Source: Micromonospora sp. Llam0
GTDB taxonomy: Bacteria > Actinomycetota > Actinomycetes > Mycobacteriales > Micromonosporaceae
DNA: 64,000 nucleotides
NCBI RefSeq assembly: GCF_003751085.1
Contig: NZ_RJJY01000001.1
Coordinates: 2,046,001 to 2,110,000, forward strand
Direction: 5' to 3'
A model generated the notes under the pieces. The model did no database searches, had not been told where the DNA came from, and worked only from the letters and a program-made list of their open reading frames with translations. Position 1 is the stretch's first letter; each line of letters opens with the position of its first letter. Positions 43,592 through 55,122 of the stretch are shown here, piece by piece. The position numbers and the translations under genes are program-made.

Positions 43592-45342
43592 GCGGCGGCG
43601 GGTCGGCGGTGGGGGTGCTGTCCGGGGGTCGGTCGTGTGGTTGCGGGTTGGGTGTGGTCGGGGTGGACGCGGCGGTGGCGTCGGCGGTGGCCGGGTTGGG
43701 GCGGGTGGCGCCGGAGCTGGTGGCGGGGTTCCGGGAGGCGGTGCCGTGGGCGGCGGGGGTGGTCGGTGGGCGGTTGGTGGACGCGTTGTGCCGGGAGGAT
43801 GTGGGCGGGGTGCGGGGATCGTGGCGGGGTGCGGGCCGGTGGCACGGGTTCGACCGGTTCGTGGCCGACGCGGGGTCGGTGGCGGATCCGTTGGCGGTGT
43901 TGCCGGTGTCGGTGTTGGCGCGGCGGCGGGGCTGGGCGTTGGCGGTGGAGTTGACTGACGCGGTGGTGAATCTGGCGGTGGCGGTGGCGCGGCCTGGTCC
44001 GGCGCGGGGTCCGGAGGATCCGGACGGGTGGGGGGTGTGGGCTGAGCGGCTGGCGGTGGCGGGGCACAACCTGCATCCGTGTGGGCGTACCCGGTTGGGG
44101 TGGTCGGTGGCGGATGTGGTGGCGCACGATGTGGAGTCGCCGGTGACGGGGGTCGGGTTCGTGGCGGTGCGCCGGGATCTGCATGTGGGTGAGGATGTGG
44201 CGGCGGAGTTGGCGCGCTGGTATCCGCAGGTGCCGGTGGCGCCGCCGGGCTGGGTGGTGCAGCCGGTGCATGTGTGGCAGCGGTCGGTGGTGTCGTCGCG
44301 GTACGCGGATCTGGTGGATCGGGGCGTGGTGCGGTTGTTGCCGGGGGTGGTGCCGGCGGTGCCGACGGCGGCGGTGCGTACGGTGCTGCTGCCGGTGGGG
44401 CGGGACGGTTCGCGGCGGTACCTGAAGGTGTCGGTGGACATTCAGGTGACGTCGACGCGGCGGACGATCTCGGTGGCGAGTGTGCGGAACGGTCCGGCGT
44501 TGTCGACGGTGTTGGCGTCGTTGGTGGCGGCCGACGAGGTGGCGGCGCGGCGGCTGGTGTTGTTGCCGGAGGTGGCGGGTGCGGCGGTGCGGGTGGGGTC
44601 GGGGCGGGACATGTCGGTGATCGTGCGGGGCGGGTTGGCGGGGCGGTTGGTGCCGGGTGAGGTGGCGGTGCCGGGGGTGGCGTTGGTGACGGCGGCGCAG
44701 CTGGGGCGGCGGGTGGCGGATTTCGGTGCGGTGCGGGGGTTGGTGGGGGCGCCGGCCGGGTTGGGGTTCCTGGGGGCGTACGCGCGGGTGGTGTTGCCGC
44801 CGTTGCTGCGGTTGGCGAGCCGGTTCGGGGTGGCGTTGGAGGCGCATCTGCAGAACTGTCTGCCGACGTTCCGTGACGGGGTGCCGTTCCGGTTGGTGGT
44901 GCGGGACTTCGCGGGTCTGCGGTTGTTGCTGCCGCGGTTGGCGGCTGCGGGGGTCGAGGTCGGGTTGGTGGCGGGTTCTGTGGTGGGTACCGACGACGCG
45001 GCGGTGATGCGGGCAAAGTTGGGGTACACGGCGGTGCAGGCGCATCTGGGTGAGGTGGTGCTGGGGTTGGTGTCGGGGTGGGGGGTCGACGAGGCGGCGG
45101 CGTGGCGGGTGGTGCGGGAGGTGGTGGACGAGGTATACGACGGGTTGCGGTCGGCTGGTGGGGTCGCCGCGGGCTGGGCGGCCGATGATCATCGGGCGTG
45201 GACGGCGCCGATGGTGGCGCACAAGGCGTTGGTGCGGATGCGGTTGACCGGTGCCGGGGACGTGTACGTGCCGGTGCGCAACCCGGTCGGTGACGCCGGG
45301 TTCGATGGTGGTCCGCCGGTGGGGGCGCGGTGCCGGCGGTGA
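43588..45342 (+). CDS. IucA/IucC-family siderophore synthetase 2
   Basis: A 584-residue second NIS synthetase, GTG 43588, overlapping the first by GTGA. Motifs are GHNLHPCGRTRLGW, VVQPVHVWQ, LKVSVDIQVTSTRRTIS, LEAHLQNCLPTF and VVRDFAGLR. The N-terminal ~60 residues are a low-complexity Gly/Val stretch, so a later start is possible. Two different NIS enzymes suggest two successive condensations on one carboxylate core. Confidence 0.9.
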   Translation: MSGGGSAVGVLSGGRSCGCGLGVVGVDAAVASAVAGLGRVAPELVAGFREAVPWAAGVVGGRLVDALCREDVGGVRGSWRGAGRWHGFDRFVADAGSVADPLAVLPVSVLARRRGWALAVELTDAVVNLAVAVARPGPARGPEDPDGWGVWAERLAVAGHNLHPCGRTRLGWSVADVVAHDVESPVTGVGFVAVRRDLHVGEDVAAELARWYPQVPVAPPGWVVQPVHVWQRSVVSSRYADLVDRGVVRLLPGVVPAVPTAAVRTVLLPVGRDGSRRYLKVSVDIQVTSTRRTISVASVRNGPALSTVLASLVAADEVAARRLVLLPEVAGAAVRVGSGRDMSVIVRGGLAGRLVPGEVAVPGVALVTAAQLGRRVADFGAVRGLVGAPAGLGFLGAYARVVLPPLLRLASRFGVALEAHLQNCLPTFRDGVPFRLVVRDFAGLRLLLPRLAAAGVEVGLVAGSVVGTDDAAVMRAKLGYTAVQAHLGEVVLGLVSGWGVDEAAAWRVVREVVDEVYDGLRSAGGVAAGWAADDHRAWTAPMVAHKALVRMRLTGAGDVYVPVRNPVGDAGFDGGPPVGARCRR

Positions 45343-46511
45343 CGGTGCCGGCGGTGGTGGCGGCGGTGGTGGCGGAGTTGGCCGCCGGTGACGAGCCGGT
45401 GTGCGCGTACGTGTACGACCGGGCGGTGCTGCGGGCGGTGGCGGCGCGGCTGCGGGCGGCGTTGCCGGCGGGTGCGGTGCTGCTGTACGCGATGAAGGCG
45501 AACGGGCATCCGGCGGTGGTGGCGGAGTTGGCGGCGGCGGTGGACGGGGTGGAGGTGGCGTCGGGTGGTGAGTTGGCGGCGGCGGTGGCGGCGGGTGCCG
45601 GTCAGGTGGTGTTCGGTGGGCCGGCGAAGACGGACGGGCAGTTGGCGGCGGCGGTGGCGGCGGGTGCGGTGGTGAACGTGGAGAGTGTGTTGGAGTTGCG
45701 GCGGTTGGATCTGGTGGCGCGGGCGGCGGGGGTGCCGGCGGTGGTGGCGGTGCGGGTGAACCGGCCGGGTGGCGGGTTGGCGGGCAGTCACCGGATGGCG
45801 GGTGCGGCGACGCAGTTCGGGGTGGACGAGGCGGAGTTGGGTGCGGTGGTGGCGGTGGCGGCGGGGTTGCCGGGGGTGCGGCTGGTGGGGTTCAGTCTGC
45901 ACGCGGTGTCGAACAACGTGGACGCGGTGGCGCATGCGGGGTTCGTGGTGGATGCGGTGGGCTGGGCGGTTGCGGCGGCGCGGCGGTGGGGGGTGGGGTT
46001 GGAGTATGTGAACGTGGGCGGCGGCTTCGGGGTGGACTACCGGGGTGGGCGGCGGTTCGACGTGGCGGCGCTGCGGGCCGGGTTGGCGGGGTTGGCGGTG
46101 CCGTCGGGGGTGCGGTTGGTGTTCGAGCCGGGTCGGTTGCTGGTGGCGGACGCCGGCTGGTATGTGACGCAGGTGGTGGATCTGAAGCGGACGCAGGGCC
46201 GGTGGTTCGCGGTGGTGCGGGGTGGCACGCACCATTTTCGGTTGCCGGCGGCGTGGGGGTACGACCATCCGTTCGGGGTGGTGCCGGTGGACCGGTGGCC
46301 GTATCCGTTCGCCCGGCCGCAGGTGGCGGCTGCGGCGGTGGATGTGGCGGGTGAGTTGTGTACGCCGCGCGACGTGCTGTGCCGGGGGCAGGTGGTGGAG
46401 CGGCTACGGGTGGGTGACGTGGTGGTGTTCGGCCGGGCCGGCGCGTACGGGTGGGACATTTCGCATCATGATTTCCTGCGGCATCCGTACCCGCGGATGG
46501 TGGTGGTGTGA
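45330..46511 (+). CDS. PLP-dependent decarboxylase (fold III, LysA/PvsE-like)
   Basis: A 393-residue alanine-racemase-fold decarboxylase overlapping the second synthetase by 13 bp (GTG 45330). PLP-Lys lies in LLYAMKANGHPAVV, the Gly-rich phosphate loop is VNVGGGFGVDY, then FEPGRLLVADAG and, for the second subunit's site, GELCTPRDVLC. Fold III decarboxylases in NIS clusters (SbnH, PvsE) act on an amino-acid-derived intermediate. Here it probably makes or trims the amine partner of the siderophore. Confidence 0.88.
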   Translation: MPAVTVPAVVAAVVAELAAGDEPVCAYVYDRAVLRAVAARLRAALPAGAVLLYAMKANGHPAVVAELAAAVDGVEVASGGELAAAVAAGAGQVVFGGPAKTDGQLAAAVAAGAVVNVESVLELRRLDLVARAAGVPAVVAVRVNRPGGGLAGSHRMAGAATQFGVDEAELGAVVAVAAGLPGVRLVGFSLHAVSNNVDAVAHAGFVVDAVGWAVAAARRWGVGLEYVNVGGGFGVDYRGGRRFDVAALRAGLAGLAVPSGVRLVFEPGRLLVADAGWYVTQVVDLKRTQGRWFAVVRGGTHHFRLPAAWGYDHPFGVVPVDRWPYPFARPQVAAAAVDVAGELCTPRDVLCRGQVVERLRVGDVVVFGRAGAYGWDISHHDFLRHPYPRMVVV

Positions 46512-46540
46512 CGGTGCCGGGACCGGGGCCGGGCTGAGGG

Positions 46541-47053
46541 TCAGTGGCGGGCCCAGCGGGCGGCGCGGATCTCGCGCAGCGCCCGGCGGCGGGTGTCGCC
46601 GCGCAGGGTGTCGACGTAGAGGCGGCCGTCGAGGTGGTCGGTTTCGTGTTGCAGGGCGCGGGCGAGGAATCCGCTGCCGGTGACGGTGACGGGTTGGCCG
46701 TGCTGGTCGACGCCGTGGACGGTGGCGTGGCGGGCGCGGGTGGTCGGGAAGTACAGGCCGGGGATGGACAGGCAGCCTTCGTCGTCGGTGTCGGTGTCGT
46801 CGGCTGACGGGTCGCCGGTGGGTTCCAGCCGGGGGTTGACGACGTGGCCGCGGTGGCCGTCGGCGTCGTAGACGAACACGCGGGCGCTGACGCCGATCTG
46901 CGGGGCGGCGACGCCGGCGCGGCCGGGGGCGCCGAGCAGGGTGTCCATCAGGTCGGTGACCAGTGCGCGCAGGGTGTGGTCGAAGTCGGTGACCGGTTCG
47001 GCGGGGGTGCGCAGCACGGCGTCGCCGATGATCCGGATCGGGCGCATGGTCAT
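46541..47053 (-). CDS. def: Peptide deformylase
   Basis: A 170-residue metalloenzyme that removes N-formyl from nascent proteins. The three signature motifs are present: GVAAPQIGVSA, DEGCLSIPGLY (metal Cys) and LQHETDHLDG (HExxH). ATG 47053 (an in-frame ATG at 47047 is also possible). It is convergent with the siderophore operon. Actinomycetes often have several def copies. Confidence 0.93.
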   Translation of the reverse strand: MTMRPIRIIGDAVLRTPAEPVTDFDHTLRALVTDLMDTLLGAPGRAGVAAPQIGVSARVFVYDADGHRGHVVNPRLEPTGDPSADDTDTDDEGCLSIPGLYFPTTRARHATVHGVDQHGQPVTVTGSGFLARALQHETDHLDGRLYVDTLRGDTRRRALREIRAARWARH

Positions 47054-47331
47054 GGCGGTCAGGCTACCCGGGGCCCGGTGCGAGTTGCCGGGCGCCGGGC
47101 CGGGTGTGCGGGTGGTGGGGGTCCGTTCAGGGCAGGAGGCGGATGGCGGCCGGGGCCTAGGATGGGTGGGAGCGTTTCCACGCCAACCGGTCGGACATGC
47201 ATCGGCCGAAGGGAGGATTCTTGGTGCCGCAGGCCGTCACCTGCCCGGAACGGTGTCGTTCGGCTTGGTAACGTTCATCACTGGTCATGTGAACCATGAC
47301 ACAGCACCCCCCACAGTTCCCGGAGATCCCG

Positions 47332-47532
47332 ATGTGCCAGCACCAACCGATCTGTCCCACGGCTGACGCCGTCGACCGGGAAGCGGCCCGCGCTGTCGCC
47401 TGCTTCCACGAACAGGGCTGGAGCCTGCTCTGCAACGGTGTCATCGTGTTCGAGGACACCGGCGAACTGCTTCCCGACGGCAGCAGCATCGCCCCGCACC
47501 GCGGCCCCGCCCGGCACGCCCTCGCCGCCTGA
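47332..47532 (+). CDS. DUF5999 family protein
   Basis: A 66-residue protein from ATG 47332. MCQHQPICPTADAVDREAAR and QGWSLLCNGVIVFEDTGELL followed by LPDG match the small actinobacterial DUF5999 family as I recall it. Function unknown. The Cys-His cluster at the N-terminus could bind a metal. Confidence 0.8.
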   Translation: MCQHQPICPTADAVDREAARAVACFHEQGWSLLCNGVIVFEDTGELLPDGSSIAPHRGPARHALAA

Positions 47533-47580
47533 CCGACCGCGGCCACCGCAGGCTCACCGTCGAGCCGACCCGACCCGTAC

Positions 47581-50412
<2,832 letters not shown>

Positions 50413-50469
50413 CAGGCGGCTCCCGGGACGAGGTCGGCAGGCAACCTCCCCCTCTGTCGGCGCCGCCGC

Positions 50470-50572
50470 CTTCAGAGTCGCCAACCCGGGTGGTCCTTCT
50501 GCCTGAGAGGTTCCGGGGAGGATTTGCCCCTTCGGCGCCGCCCACCGGGTAGCGGACGGTCTCTCCCACACG
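50470..50572 (-). promoter_or_regulatory. Glycine riboswitch (gcvT element), one aptamer
   Basis: On the minus strand, upstream of gcvP, the leader has the conserved elements in order: GTGGGAGAGACC (50572-50560), GCGCCGAAGGGGCAA, CCTCTCAGGCAGAAGGACC and ACTCTG (about 50478-50473). These are the hallmarks of the glycine aptamer. Only one aptamer is evident; the 60 bases that follow do not repeat the pattern and end in the gcvP Shine-Dalgarno. Glycine binding would be expected to raise gcvP expression. Confidence 0.9.
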
Positions 50573-50673
50573 GGATGTACGGCGGTCTCCACGCTACCGG
50601 TAGCAGCCGGCCTGCGGGGCGGTGACGTCGATCACGAAGCCCGCCCCGGCCGGGTCGACCCGCGCGTCGCCGC

Positions 50674-51237
50674 TCAGCCGGCGCGGCGGCGCGCCCGCCG
50701 CGCCGCCAACTCGTCACCCCCGGCCACCGGCGCCACCACCTCCGGCTCGGAAGTCACCGCCGGCTCCGCCGGAAGCTGCGACAACGACCCCTGGATCTCC
50801 TTGAACGCCCCGCCGATCGCGATCCCGAACACACCCTGGCCGCCCTGCAACAGGTCGACGACCTCCTCAGGGGAACGGCACTCGTACACCGTCGTCCCGT
50901 CCGATATCAGGGTGATCCCCGCCAGGTCCCCGACCCCGCGGGACCGCAACGTCTCGATCGCCCGACGGATGTTCTGCAGCGACACACCGGCGTCCAGCAG
51001 CCGCTTGACCACCTTCAGCACCACCAGGTCGCGGAACGAGTACAGCCGCTGCGAACCCGAACCCGTCGCGTCACGCACGCTCGGCACCACCAGCGTCGTC
51101 CGCGCCCAGTAGTCCAACTGCCGGTAACTGATCCCCACCGCGTGGCAGGCGGTCACTCCGCGATAGCCGACGGCGTCCGAACCGGCACCGTCCACATCAT
51201 CAGACGACCCCGGCTCCGGCTCTCGCTGTGCGGGCAT
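50674..51237 (-). CDS. MerR-family regulator, Rv1830-like
   Basis: A 187-residue MerR-type protein: winged helix at residues ~25-95 (YRGVTACHAVGISYRQLDYW, then GSGSQRLYSFRDLVVLKVVK, LLDAGVSLQNIRRAIETL). Its place between the bifunctional nuclease and gcvP is the same as Rv1830 in M. tuberculosis. The C-terminal ~35 residues are charged and disordered. Confidence 0.88.
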   Translation of the reverse strand: MPAQREPEPGSSDDVDGAGSDAVGYRGVTACHAVGISYRQLDYWARTTLVVPSVRDATGSGSQRLYSFRDLVVLKVVKRLLDAGVSLQNIRRAIETLRSRGVGDLAGITLISDGTTVYECRSPEEVVDLLQGGQGVFGIAIGGAFKEIQGSLSQLPAEPAVTSEPEVVAPVAGGDELAARRARRRAG

Positions 51238-51395
51238 ACGGAAACCTCCCCGTCAGTGCGGCCCACACCAGGACGGAACATGAGCCGGTCGACAGGACCA
51301 GCCTAACGCCGGCAGAAGGCCGTACCAGGCAACCGGGGCCGCGACACGCCGCGTGCGGGCCACCACGCCACGGGCATCACACCCGCCGGCAGCGG

Positions 51396-51860
51396 TCAGC
51401 CCGCGAAATCCTCCGGACGCACCTGGTCCAGGAACTCCCGGAACTTCTCGACCTCGTCCTCCTGCTCATCCGGAATCAGGATGCCCGCCTCGGACAGCAC
51501 CTGCTCAGCACAACGAATCGGAGCACCGACCCGCAACGCCAACGCGATCGAATCACTCGGCCGAGCCGACACCCGCACACTGTCACCGATGACCAGATCC
51601 GCGTAGAAGACGTTGTCCTTCAACTCGGTGATCTCCACCGCCTGCAGCGGCGCCCGCACCGCAGCCAGCACGTCCCGCAACAGATCATGCGTCAACGGCC
51701 GCGCCGGCTTCACGCCCTGCTGCTCATACGCGATCGCCGTGGCCTCCACCGCACCGATCCAGATCGGCAGGTAACGGTCCCCATCCACCTCACGCAGCAG
51801 CACGATCGGCTGGTTGGTGGGCAACTCCACCCGCACCCCGACCACGCTCAGCTCACGCAC
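51396..51860 (-). CDS. Bifunctional nuclease (DUF151) family protein, Rv1829-like
   Basis: A 154-residue BFN-domain protein. GTG 51860 (VRELSVVGVRVELPTNQPIV) has GGAGG five bases upstream, so the longer frame to 51923 is unlikely. The DUF151 pattern is complete: LPIWIGAVEATAIAYEQQGV, RPLTHDLLRDVL and SARPSDSIALALRVGAPI. The plant founder has nuclease activity; the bacterial role is unproven. Conserved synteny between the two MerR genes. Confidence 0.9.
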   Translation of the reverse strand: MRELSVVGVRVELPTNQPIVLLREVDGDRYLPIWIGAVEATAIAYEQQGVKPARPLTHDLLRDVLAAVRAPLQAVEITELKDNVFYADLVIGDSVRVSARPSDSIALALRVGAPIRCAEQVLSEAGILIPDEQEDEVEKFREFLDQVRPEDFAG

Positions 51861-51952
51861 CGCCGCCTCCGTGTCGTCGTCACCAAACCCGCTCCGGCCC
51901 TCCCTGCACGGTACACGGACCACAGCGCCACCGTCCGGTCCCGCCAGTCACC

Positions 51953-52705
51953 TCACCGGCCGAGCGCCCCCCGCAGACCCGCCCGCACCAGCGCCGCGTG
52001 GAGCTGCTGCGACAACCCGATCAGCTCCCGCGCCGTCTCCGCCGCCCGGGCCCGGGCGGCCGGATCACTCTGCCGCGCCAACGGCGCCACCAACTGGGCG
52101 AACAGACCCGACTCGCGGTCCGCCGCCGCCCGCACCGCCCGCAGATGCCGCACCTCGAGCCCATGCCGCAGCAGCCCCGCCACTGCCGTGGCGATCACCA
52201 GCGCATCCGCGTCGTACCAGCCCGGCGCCACCGCGACCACCAGACCCAGCCGCTCCACCTCGGTCAACGTCGCCGACTCGAGACCACTACGAGACAGCAG
52301 ATCCGTACGACTCAGCCGGGACTGCGCCGGCTGCCCCTGCGCCGGCACCGGCGACCGGCCCGGCACCTCACCGGACGGACCGACCGCCACCAACGTCGGC
52401 CGCGACCGGCCCGCCGCCGACTCGGCGTCCCGCGCCGCCAACTGCTCACGGATCACCCGCAACGGAAGATACTGGTCCCGTTGCGTCGTCAGGACGAAAC
52501 GCAACCGGTCCAGATCATCCCAGCTGTACTTGCGGTACCCCGACGGCGTCCGCCGCGGCTCCACCAGGCCCTCAGCCTCCAGGAACCGCAACTTCGAAAT
52601 CGTCGTGTCCGGAAACTCCGGGCGAAGCTGGGCCAGCACCTCGCCGATACTCATCAACGACGAACCGGCCACGTCCTCCCGGGCCGCCGCCTGCTCACTC
52701 ACCAC
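51953..52705 (-). CDS. ftsR: MerR-family regulator FtsR (Rv1828-like)
   Basis: A 250-residue MerR-like regulator: N-terminal winged helix (MSIGEVLAQLRPEFPDTTIS, then KLRFLEAEGLVEPRRTPSGY) and a C-terminal helical domain. Rv1828 of M. tuberculosis and FtsR of Corynebacterium glutamicum, which controls ftsZ, are the best-studied relatives and sit next to garA as here. GTG start at 52705 or 52702. Confidence 0.85.
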   Translation of the reverse strand: MVSEQAAAREDVAGSSLMSIGEVLAQLRPEFPDTTISKLRFLEAEGLVEPRRTPSGYRKYSWDDLDRLRFVLTTQRDQYLPLRVIREQLAARDAESAAGRSRPTLVAVGPSGEVPGRSPVPAQGQPAQSRLSRTDLLSRSGLESATLTEVERLGLVVAVAPGWYDADALVIATAVAGLLRHGLEVRHLRAVRAAADRESGLFAQLVAPLARQSDPAARARAAETARELIGLSQQLHAALVRAGLRGALGR

Positions 52706-52777
52706 GACACCCCCGGCTCACCGACCGGCGTCAGCCACACCCCGCGCACGAAGCCACCTCCGTCCGCGCCCCGGACC

Positions 52778-53230
52778 TCAACCGCGGCCGGCCTCCTCGT
52801 CCGGCCGCGGACCGGCGATGAAGACCAGCCGGAACTTACCGATCTGGACCTCGTCACCGTTGCTCAGGGTCGCCGCCTCCACCCGCTCACGATTGACATA
52901 GGTGCCGTTCAGGCTACCCACATCGCGCACCGTGAAGGTACCGCCGTCACGGTGGAACTCCGCATGCCGCCGCGACACCGTCACATCATCCAGGAAAATG
53001 TCACTGTCCGGATGCCGGCCGCTCGTCGTCACATCATGGTCCAGCAGGAACCGGGCCCCCGCGTTCGGGCCCCGCCGCACCACCAGCAACGCCATCCCCG
53101 GCGGCAACGAACCCGACATCCGGCTCGGCACGACGTCGGCGTCCGGCCCCTCCAGCACTTCGTCGAGCGAACCGAGGTTCAACGTCGACGTGACGTCGAG
53201 CGGGGGGAACTCGTCGTCTGGGCGCGTCAT
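52778..53230 (-). CDS. garA: FHA-domain metabolic regulator GarA
   Basis: A 150-residue protein with one FHA domain at residues ~60-130 (SGRHPDSDIFLDDVTVSRRH, then VGSLNGTYVNRE). GarA/OdhI binds 2-oxoglutarate-linked enzymes and is switched by PknB/PknG phosphorylation of a Thr near the N-terminus; here DVTSTLNLGSL (residues ~13-23) is the candidate site, differing from the mycobacterial ETTS. ATG 53230. It lies between gcvH and ftsR. Confidence 0.9.
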   Translation of the reverse strand: MTRPDDEFPPLDVTSTLNLGSLDEVLEGPDADVVPSRMSGSLPPGMALLVVRRGPNAGARFLLDHDVTTSGRHPDSDIFLDDVTVSRRHAEFHRDGGTFTVRDVGSLNGTYVNRERVEAATLSNGDEVQIGKFRLVFIAGPRPDEEAGRG

Positions 53231-53448
53231 GGACCACCTCACGGATCTGTTCGGTCGGCGTCGGGTGTGTCGGGTCGGCCACCAGACCTTGAACGATCGC
53301 AAGGCGCAAGCTCCCCCGTGCCAGGACGGCAATTTCCGCAACGCTCAACTGTTGTTGGCTTCTCGGTCGACTGGGCGAGCCTAGCCAGCGCCGAAAACAA
53401 GGGTCAACAAGACTCGCGGGCACACGATACCTCGCCGCCCCCGCCGGG

Positions 53449-53829
53449 TCAGCGCTCGGTGAGCTCCCGGTACGCCGCGGCGTCGAGCAACCCGCTCACC
53501 GCCTGCGGATCAGCCGGCGCCAACTGCACCAGCCAACCGGCACCGTACGGGTCGGCATTGACCGTCTCCGGTGCGTCCACCAGCGCCTCGTTACGGGCCA
53601 CCACCGTGCCGGTCAGCGGCGCGTAGATCTCCGACACGCTCTTCGTCGACTCGATCTCACCGCACGGCTCACCCGCCGTCACCTCGGCGCCGACCGCAGG
53701 CAACTCGACGAACACGATGTCGCCCAACGCCTCCTGCGCGAAATGGGTCACCCCCACCCGCACAGGACCGGCGGCGTCGCCCGCCACCCACTCATGCTCC
53801 GCGGTATACCGCAGATCCTCTGGAATCAC
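53449..53829 (-). CDS. gcvH: Glycine cleavage system H protein
   Basis: A 126-residue lipoyl carrier. GTG 53829 ([15 protein letters not shown]) follows GAAGGA; a longer frame to 53880 exists but lacks support. The lipoylation site is [15 protein letters not shown] (Lys near residue 62), with GITxFAQ-like [19 protein letters not shown] before it. It carries the aminomethyl group from GcvP. Confidence 0.94.
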   Translation of the reverse strand: MIPEDLRYTAEHEWVAGDAAGPVRVGVTHFAQEALGDIVFVELPAVGAEVTAGEPCGEIESTKSVSEIYAPLTGTVVARNEALVDAPETVNADPYGAGWLVQLAPADPQAVSGLLDAAAYRELTER

Positions 53830-53897
53830 GGCCGGTCCTTCGGTCTGTGCACCACTCACCACCACTGACAACCCGCCCACCGACGACGCCCGTCCGA

Positions 53898-54779
53898 TCA
53901 GGAGACCGGGCGGGCGTACCGCAGCTGGCTCGGATCGCTCAAGGCCGACACCTCGACCACGTCGCGCTCCTCGACGATCACCGTACCGCCGTCACCGGAC
54001 ACCGAAGCCACCACCCCACCCGGAATGTTCAACGCCGTCCGCATCGTCGACGGCTCCCCGATCACCAGCACCTCGTACGGGCCGGTCAACCGCACGCCGT
54101 CCACCTCCACGCCGCCGTCGACGTCCAGCAGGTAGCTGCTCGCCACGATCCGCACCGACCGCCCGCCCCCGCCGCTGATCTGCATCACCTCGGCACCCGC
54201 ACCCCGCAGCTCCTGCACCGCGTCCAACAGCTCCGACGCCCGGATCGGCTCCCGACCGGCGACGAACCGTACCCGCAGACCCGGCCCCTGCGCCGGCAGA
54301 CTGCCACCCAGCACCCCCAGCTCGTCCGCCCGACGCGACGCCTCCTCCAACGCCGCCGCCCGACCCTCGGCACCCGAGGTCAACTGCCGCTGACTCGCCT
54401 CCAACTCCGCGATGTCCTGCCGCAGCCGCTCCTCCCGGGCCTCCAGATCCGACAGGATCCGCACCAGATCCTCCTGGCGGGCCGCCGCCAACGTCGGATC
54501 CGTCGACGTGCTGCGAACCTGAACGGCAAGGGTGAACCCGAGGAGCACCAGCAGACCCACGATCATCAGCCCGGCCGTGGACACCCGCCGGGAACCCCGC
54601 CCCGCGCCGGCACCCGACGGCCCGTCCCCGCCGACCGCAGCGTCGGGACCGTCCACCGGCGGCACCCCGGCGGCGTCCACCGGCTCCTCGGAGCCGGCCG
54701 GAACCCGCCCACCCGCACCCGGCGACCGCACCGGCAGCGCGTCCGGCCAGCCCGTACCCGTACTCCTACGTTCCACCAT
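53898..54779 (-). CDS. DUF881 family membrane protein (Rv1825-like)
   Basis: A 293-residue protein from ATG 54779. A disordered Pro/Gly N-terminus precedes one transmembrane helix ([20 protein letters not shown], residues ~68-87), a coiled coil ([20 protein letters not shown]) and an extracytoplasmic DUF881 domain ([15 protein letters not shown], [17 protein letters not shown]). It resembles a Streptomyces/mycobacterial division-cluster protein related to FtsL/DivIC-like bitopic proteins. Function unproven. Confidence 0.85.
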   Translation of the reverse strand: MVERRSTGTGWPDALPVRSPGAGGRVPAGSEEPVDAAGVPPVDGPDAAVGGDGPSGAGAGRGSRRVSTAGLMIVGLLVLLGFTLAVQVRSTSTDPTLAAARQEDLVRILSDLEAREERLRQDIAELEASQRQLTSGAEGRAAALEEASRRADELGVLGGSLPAQGPGLRVRFVAGREPIRASELLDAVQELRGAGAEVMQISGGGGRSVRIVASSYLLDVDGGVEVDGVRLTGPYEVLVIGEPSTMRTALNIPGGVVASVSGDGGTVIVEERDVVEVSALSDPSQLRYARPVS

Positions 54780-54789
54780 CAGCCACGCC

Positions 54790-55122
54790 TCACGCCCGGA
54801 ACAGATGCCGTCGAATCGCCGCCACGTTGCCGAAGATCCGCACCCCGAGCACCACCACCACACCGGTGGACAACTGCCCACCCACCCCCAACTGATCGCC
54901 CAGATACACGATCAGACCCGCCACCAGAACATTCGAGATGAACGAGATCACGAACTGCTTGTCGTCGAAGATCCCGTCCAACTTGGCCCGGACCCCGCCG
55001 AACACCGCGTCCAACGCCGCCACCACCGCGATCGGCAGGTACGGCTGCAGGACCGCCGGCACCACCGGGTCGAAGTAGATCCCCAGCAGCATTCCGGCGA
55101 GCAGCGCCAACACGGCGATCAT
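54790..55122 (-). CDS. sbp: Small basic membrane protein Sbp (DUF1290, Rv1824-like)
   Basis: A 110-residue protein with three to four hydrophobic helices (MIAVLALLAGMLLGIYFDPV, YLPIAVVAALDAVFGGVRAK, FISNVLVAGLIVYLGDQLGV, LSTGVVVVLGVRIFGN). This is DUF1290/SBP, an ftsZ- and ylm-neighbour in Gram-positives. It overlaps the next DUF881 gene by ATGA. Confidence 0.88.
   Translation of the reverse strand: MIAVLALLAGMLLGIYFDPVVPAVLQPYLPIAVVAALDAVFGGVRAKLDGIFDDKQFVISFISNVLVAGLIVYLGDQLGVGGQLSTGVVVVLGVRIFGNVAAIRRHLFRA

Noticed and set aside
41598..44441. 947-residue open frame on the minus strand across the siderophore genes
   Set aside because: It is antisense to two clear IucA/IucC proteins and is mostly Pro/Thr/Ala low complexity, a by-product of extreme GC bias.
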